From Pseudomonas reactans (GTDB lineage: Bacteria > Pseudomonadota > Gammaproteobacteria > Pseudomonadales > Pseudomonadaceae): 64,000 nucleotides of DNA. The position numbers and the translations under genes were made by a program. Location of the stretch: the NCBI RefSeq assembly GCF_013385825.1, contig NZ_JACAPG010000014.1, forward strand, positions 124,001-188,000. The letters run 5' to 3'. Positions 60,490 to 64,000 of the stretch are shown piece by piece. Under the pieces are notes generated by a model, which saw only the letters and a program-made list of their open reading frames with translations, did no database searches and was not told the origin of the DNA. Each line of letters starts with the position of its first letter. The stretch's first letter is position 1.

Positions 60490-60841
60490 ATGTCAAAGCT
60501 TGCTGAGTTTCGTCAACTCCAAAAGCTTTTAGCAGAACAGCTGCGGACGCTCGAGAATTTTAAAAGCGACTCTGGCCTGAAAAAAGAAATAGAATTTGAG
60601 GTAAAGCTCCGCGAGCTGATGGCGGAATTCGGGTATAGCCTGAAAGATGTGATCACACTTTTAGATCCGCACGGTAGTCGTCTCAACCCTACCATCTATA
60701 AAAGCGCTGCTTCGCGTAAGCTCGATAAATGAGGGTTTATAAAAACCCGCATACGGGTGATGTTATTTAAACCAAAGCTGGGAATCATAAAAAGTTAAAG
60801 AAAGGAAGTCTGCGCACGGCTCCGAAACTGTCGAATCTTAG
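60490..60841 (+). pseudogene. MvaT/MvaU-family silencer gene, DNA-binding end broken
   Basis: The first 80 codons (60490-60732) are open and match the MvaT oligomerisation domain (KKEIEFEVKLRELMAEFGYSL, then DVITLLDP). A frameshift at the stop is followed, in another frame, by VYKNPHTGDVI, a TAA where MvaT has Glu, and TKAGNHKK. A further shift gives LKERKSAHGSETVES and a TAG where MvaT has Trp. That is the whole C-terminal AT-hook-like domain, decayed by two frameshifts and two stops. The 80-residue part has an intact AGGGGA ribosome site, so a truncated protein without DNA-binding ability may still be made and could poison full MvaT/MvaU oligomers. Confidence 0.82.
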
Positions 60842-61378
60842 TTGAAAAAAGTGAACATTATATTATGAGCAAAGCGCCTCTTGGGGATTTGTTTGTCACG
60901 AGAAAAGCTGTGCGTCTTCTACATAAAAATGGCGAAACGTCAGATTATTATTTTTGAAATCTACGCACCAGCTTGATAGCCAAACGCGGCATAATCGTAA
61001 CTGTCACCCAACTGCGCTACGCGAACAACAGACACCTTAATTCATTTTAGCTACGAGATGCTGAATCCAGCCGACGAAATAGACTTCTTTACAGTTGCGA
61101 GTAATAAGTATCTCCAATAAATTTTTCTTAGGCGACAGTTCATTGATCTGTCTCTACTCATGTACGCATAGCGAAACGCAAATAGCGAGGTTTAACGCTA
61201 GAACGAATGTACTTATTTATTGATCCTCTGGGCTCTAATCTGCTCAATAATCCTAACCTTCAAGGTAGTGCTCAGTACTACCCAGTCTGTAAGGCTTTAA
61301 TTCAAGGCTTTAGATGCTCAAAGCTGATCGGGCTCGAATAGCTGCGAACAAATCAAAATGTTCAGCTAAACATACCAA
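60842..61378. other. AT-rich intergenic region, nothing recognised
   Basis: About 540 bases with stops in all frames. I see no tRNA, repeat or gene remnant beyond the MvaT-like piece to its left. The right end leads into the second paired-operator promoter. Confidence 0.5.
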
Positions 61379-61416
61379 ACCAATATAGTTGAATATCTAC
61401 CAAAATGGTTTATATT
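61379..61416 (+). promoter_or_regulatory. Paired operator-promoter of the second lipoprotein gene
   Basis: ACCAATATAGTT (61379-61390) and ACCAAAATGGTT (61399-61410), again 20 bases apart, around TTGAAT (61389-61394), 16 bases, TATATT (61411-61416). The geometry is identical to the promoter at 58498. Confidence 0.7.
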
Positions 61417-61478
61417 CTGTCGCGTGCGCCGAAACGTGCGACGTCCCCAACCTTGACGAACACTGGAGAATCAAAATA

Positions 61479-61886
61479 ATGAAGGCAATGTTGTTAATAT
61501 TTTCAGTCTTTCTACTTTCAGCTTGCGTAACTGATCAATTGGATACCGGTTTCGCGCGCCTTCGCGGCCAGCCAGTTTCTGCGGCTATTGACAGGCTCGG
61601 CGTACCAACTAGCGAGCGAACGCTTGCTGGGCGTCACGTTTATACTTGGAAGACTTCTCAGCTAGTCTCGACTTACCAACCGTCGAGCAACGTCACTACC
61701 GGAAGCATTCCTGGCCAAAATGGAAAAACAAAATACAGTAGCACCTCAATTGGCGGTACAACCGTGCAGATGAACGCTACTTGCAAGATTGAGATAGAAG
61801 TTGACAATCAAGAATTAATAAGAAATAGCTCGTACGATGGAGATGTCGGCGCTTGTGGGAAGTTCGCGCAGGCTCTTAGTCGCTGA
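61479..61886 (+). CDS. Lipoprotein, BamE/SmpA-like hint
   Basis: A 135-residue lipoprotein: signal MKAMLLIFSVFLLSAC with lipid on Cys16. The mature start (LRGQPVSAAIDRLGVPTSER, then AGRHVYTWKTS) resembles the two-helix, strand start of BamE/SmpA-type small outer-membrane lipoproteins. The C-terminal part has a Cys pair (CKIEIEV, GDVGACGKF). ATG 61479 is chosen because the signal peptide begins there with GGAG 11 bases before it. Controlled by the second paired-operator promoter. Confidence 0.72.
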   Translation: MKAMLLIFSVFLLSACVTDQLDTGFARLRGQPVSAAIDRLGVPTSERTLAGRHVYTWKTSQLVSTYQPSSNVTTGSIPGQNGKTKYSSTSIGGTTVQMNATCKIEIEVDNQELIRNSSYDGDVGACGKFAQALSR

Positions 61887-62451
61887 TACTTTATAATTAA
61901 TTGGACACGGAAATCCATCTAAATGCCTACAGAGATATTTTCTAAGGCAGGGATTTCCGTTACCCATAAATTTAGAAGCGCTACTAGCTGAAGCCGCAAT
62001 TTTTCGTCCTAAAGATGATTCATCTGCACGATAGCCGTGTCGGCCAAAAATGCCTTGTCTACAATCAAGGATCAGATTTTGATTGACTATTTCGCCGGCC
62101 CTATTATTCGAATGTCCACGTTCCATGGAATGTGGACAGTTGCGAATTCGTTCGCTAGGCATGGCAGTACCCATGGACGATCTATGCGGACTGTTAACAT
62201 CGCGCTAATCAGATGCAGCCCAACAACCACCGAGGGGACCTAGCTACTTCGAGGCGCCTGGTGATTAGGATTCTTAGCCCAGTGCATTCTGTAGCCACCG
62301 GCAGCTATTGGCCGGTTTCTGCCGTCTGTTACGGGCAGCAATTGGCCGATATCTGCCTGTCGCGAGGGCCGTAATCGACCTAGAGCAGATGCCCAGACAT
62401 TCAAACCAAACAAGTAGATAATCGACTGCTATCCAGCCATTTCCAGTGCGT
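61887..62451. other. Intergenic region with a 34-base direct repeat
   Basis: About 565 bases without a supported gene. A 34-base unit starting GGCAGCWATTGGCCG is tandemly repeated at 62300-62333 and 62334-62367. Its core TTGGCCGNNNTCTGCC occurs again at 62757-62772. Such TTGGCCG...CTGCC pieces look like degenerate intergenic repeats of pseudomonads. Confidence 0.45.
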
Positions 62452-62742
62452 ATGAACAACGACTCTTCCCAACGCGAATCCACCGGCAGTACAGCATATA
62501 ACCTTGCGCAGGCCCATGGTGCCCGGCCCCTGTCCGTTGATGGCTATCATCAAACGGTAGAACTGTGCGGTCGCGTCGCCTGCGGCTGGCTGTTCCGCTA
62601 CAGGATCATTTGCAGCTTGGACATCCCAGCGCATGACCAGGAGTTATTCGCTGGCGCTGTAGGTTGCTTGGTTGCTGACGACGGAGAGATACATGATCTC
62701 TCAGGTCCGATGTTCATGGACATGCTTCACATGCTTGCATAG
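62452..62742 (+). CDS. Hypothetical small protein
   Basis: A 96-residue acidic protein with GCLVADDGEIHDLSGPMFMDML near the C-terminus. No family recognised and no clear ribosome site; a GTG two codons earlier is the other possible start. Codon use is balanced and GC-rich compared with its surroundings, which supports a real gene. Confidence 0.45.
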   Translation: MNNDSSQRESTGSTAYNLAQAHGARPLSVDGYHQTVELCGRVACGWLFRYRIICSLDIPAHDQELFAGAVGCLVADDGEIHDLSGPMFMDMLHMLA

Positions 62743-63221
62743 CTCGCGGGACCACCTTGGCCGAACTCTGCCGGTCACGACGGGAGGGAGTCGGCCAAGA
62801 GCTGCCGTTCGATTTCGTATGCTAACGACCCTAAGCGGAAGGTGGCTATACGTTCGTTTCACGGCTCAAGTTGGAATGCATCTACGTGATGGCCGCAGAT
62901 TCCATGGTGTACGGGAAATCGGTAGCAATATCTATTTCTCGGGAGATATCCCGTCATCCCCCTTTATGAGCTACGCTGGTTGCATTACGCGCCTCCATCA
63001 GTGAAATGGAAACAAAAAGGAACGACTTCGAAGTCATTTAAACCGATTTTTTCGTAAGGAGCATATTGTGCAAAAAATATATTCTCATATAGGCCGATCT
63101 AAAGTAGGCGCGTGTCGGCTTCCCCCTAATAACTGGTGCTAAGGCTTATGAGGGACGCACGTGAAATCAAATAGGAAATCAACCAATCTTGTAGGCAGTC
63201 CAGTTAGAGAGGAGTTACTTG
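62743..63221. other. Intergenic region before the Nif11-like gene
   Basis: About 480 bases; no supported gene. Holds one more TTGGCCG...TCTGCC repeat at 62757-62772 and at its end the AGAGAGGAG ribosome site of the next gene. A 110-codon frame across the repeat has no support. Confidence 0.4.
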
Positions 63222-63458
63222 ATGAGCAATCCCCTTGACGAGTTCCATAGGCTTATATCCTTACTTAATTTTGCTGATTTAGCTCCAGATATGTCGTTCG
63301 ACGATTTCGTGAACGAGGCAGTGCGACTCGGCTTTAATTTCAGCAAGGATGAAGTAATAAAAGATCTAAAGCGGACATATGACAATTCAGAGAAAATGCC
63401 AGAATGGCTTAATTTGCGTGTAAAGGATCTTCAGGCTGGCCCAAATTGGAAAGACTGA
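63222..63458 (+). CDS. Nif11-like small peptide
   Basis: A 78-residue acidic helical peptide. The pattern LDEFHRLISLL, then MSFDDFVNEAVRLGFNFSKDEV is close to the Nif11 leader domain, in which a short helix bundle is followed by 'Ax-x-GF-x-F-s-x-d-x' and a variable C-terminus. Nif11-type leaders guide modifying enzymes to RiPP natural products. No Gly-Gly cleavage site is obvious. It has a perfect AGAGAGGAG site 7 bases before ATG 63222 and is followed within 3 bases by an oxygenase-like gene. Confidence 0.55.
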   Translation: MSNPLDEFHRLISLLNFADLAPDMSFDDFVNEAVRLGFNFSKDEVIKDLKRTYDNSEKMPEWLNLRVKDLQAGPNWKD

Positions 63459-63460
63459 AT

Positions 63461-64000
63461 TTGTTGAGTTGCCAAGTGCAATGTGCTGCAGCTAATTTGT
63501 TTGTCGTCGATGATTTCTATGAGGATCCGGCGAGCATCCGCTCATTTGCATTAAATTGCGAATTTCGTCGATCCTCTTTTACCGTGACAGATGCCCTGGT
63601 GTCGACACTACGTCATCCAGCGGCGACTTCTACCTTACAACGTATTGGCGAAGTTATTGGGGTTGCGCCAAACCTGGATGCTCCGGATAGGATGCAGAAA
63701 TTTTGGGGCTACACAGGTTGCGGCGAGTTTCAAGTAAGGCTTAAAGATACTCCGAAACCAGGTTGGGCTCACTCGCATAACGATGGCGAATGGGTCGGAT
63801 TAGTCTATCTTACATCACCAGAGCACTGCGGAGAAAAGATCGGTACCTACCTCCTTGAGCACAAAAAACTCAAGGTTCGTCACTTTAATCAAGTGGAAGG
63901 CTACATGATGCAGCAACTGAAGCTCGACTCCCCAAAATTACAGGATTGGAATGTTGTGGCAGCGCCAAGAATGAAATTTAATCGATTAGTAGTGTTCGAT
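63461..64000 (+). CDS. DUF6445-like / 2OG-Fe(II) oxygenase-like protein, cut by the window end
   Basis: At least 180 residues, open at the window edge. The start FVVDDFYEDPASIRSFAL and the iron-type motif H-x-D at 106-108 (AHSHNDGEWVGLVYL), with GTYLLEH and NRLVVF strands, fit the DUF6445 family, related to 2-oxoglutarate/Fe(II) oxygenases. The second His of the iron triad would come later. Likely start TTG 63461, with GGAAAG 7 bases upstream; it nearly touches the Nif11-like gene, so the two are probably co-translated. Confidence 0.6.
   Translation, partial: MLSCQVQCAAANLFVVDDFYEDPASIRSFALNCEFRRSSFTVTDALVSTLRHPAATSTLQRIGEVIGVAPNLDAPDRMQKFWGYTGCGEFQVRLKDTPKPGWAHSHNDGEWVGLVYLTSPEHCGEKIGTYLLEHKKLKVRHFNQVEGYMMQQLKLDSPKLQDWNVVAAPRMKFNRLVVFD

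Noticed and set aside
62037..62243. 68-codon frame in the accessory gap
   Set aside because: No ribosome site, no recognisable domain, and the region has stops and repeats on both sides.
62672..63004. 110-codon frame overlapping the hypothetical gene at 62452
   Set aside because: Basic, Arg/Ser-rich composition typical of an off-frame reading; its first part is in another frame of the better supported gene.

Overview
The window is a stretch of Pseudomonas chromosome, most likely of the P. fluorescens group. The evidence is GC-rich core genes, REP-type palindromes, a PvdQ-type acylase behind a perfect PvdS box, and an MvaT-family gene remnant. A large prophage is integrated at a tRNA-Cys gene.

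Region 1 (1-20.7 kb) is host chromosome. In order it holds a D-2-hydroxyacid dehydrogenase, an exported alpha/beta hydrolase, a YqaA/DedA membrane protein, a DUF411 metal-binding protein, an SRPBCC protein, a chemoreceptor and an aldo/keto reductase. LysR and AraC regulators follow, end to end. Next is a tight five-gene operon (AhpD-like protein, acyl-CoA dehydrogenase-like protein, and an SsuB/SsuA/SsuC-type ABC importer). A 1172-residue toxin-like protein with a C-terminal ChaN/EreA-like fold comes next, then a small membrane protein, a Fur-like winged-helix protein and pvdQ. tRNA-Cys(GCA), with its own promoter and terminator, ends the host part.

Region 2 (20.7-58.2 kb) is a complete-looking temperate prophage. 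An att-proximal DUF3800 gene is followed by a leftward early operon that runs from 28.9 kb down to the integrase. This operon carries a KilAC-like gene, a PrtN-like gene, an HD phosphohydrolase, a cytosine methyltransferase and DUF4224. The immunity region has a LexA-type repressor, a Cro-like gene and five matching operators in two clusters, like lambda OL and OR. An OLD-like ATPase sits directly behind the repressor. The rightward arm has CII-like, zinc-finger, VapE-type primase/helicase and antiterminator-like genes, an iteron-like repeat array and a holin. Late genes combine a lambda-type head (gpA, gpW, gpB, gpC, gpD, gpE) with a P2-type contractile tail (V, W, J, I, fibre, sheath, tube, E, tape measure, U, X, D). 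GH19 endolysin and nested Rz/Rz1 spanins follow.

Region 3 (58.2-64 kb) is AT-rich accessory DNA. It has two lipoprotein genes that share the same paired-operator promoter design, a SpoIIM-like membrane protein with a TetR regulator, and an MvaT-like gene whose DNA-binding end is broken. At the right edge a Nif11-like small peptide gene is followed by a truncated DUF6445/2OG-oxygenase-like gene. No copy of the tRNA-Cys 3' end is visible to the right of the phage, so the right boundary of the element probably lies beyond the window.
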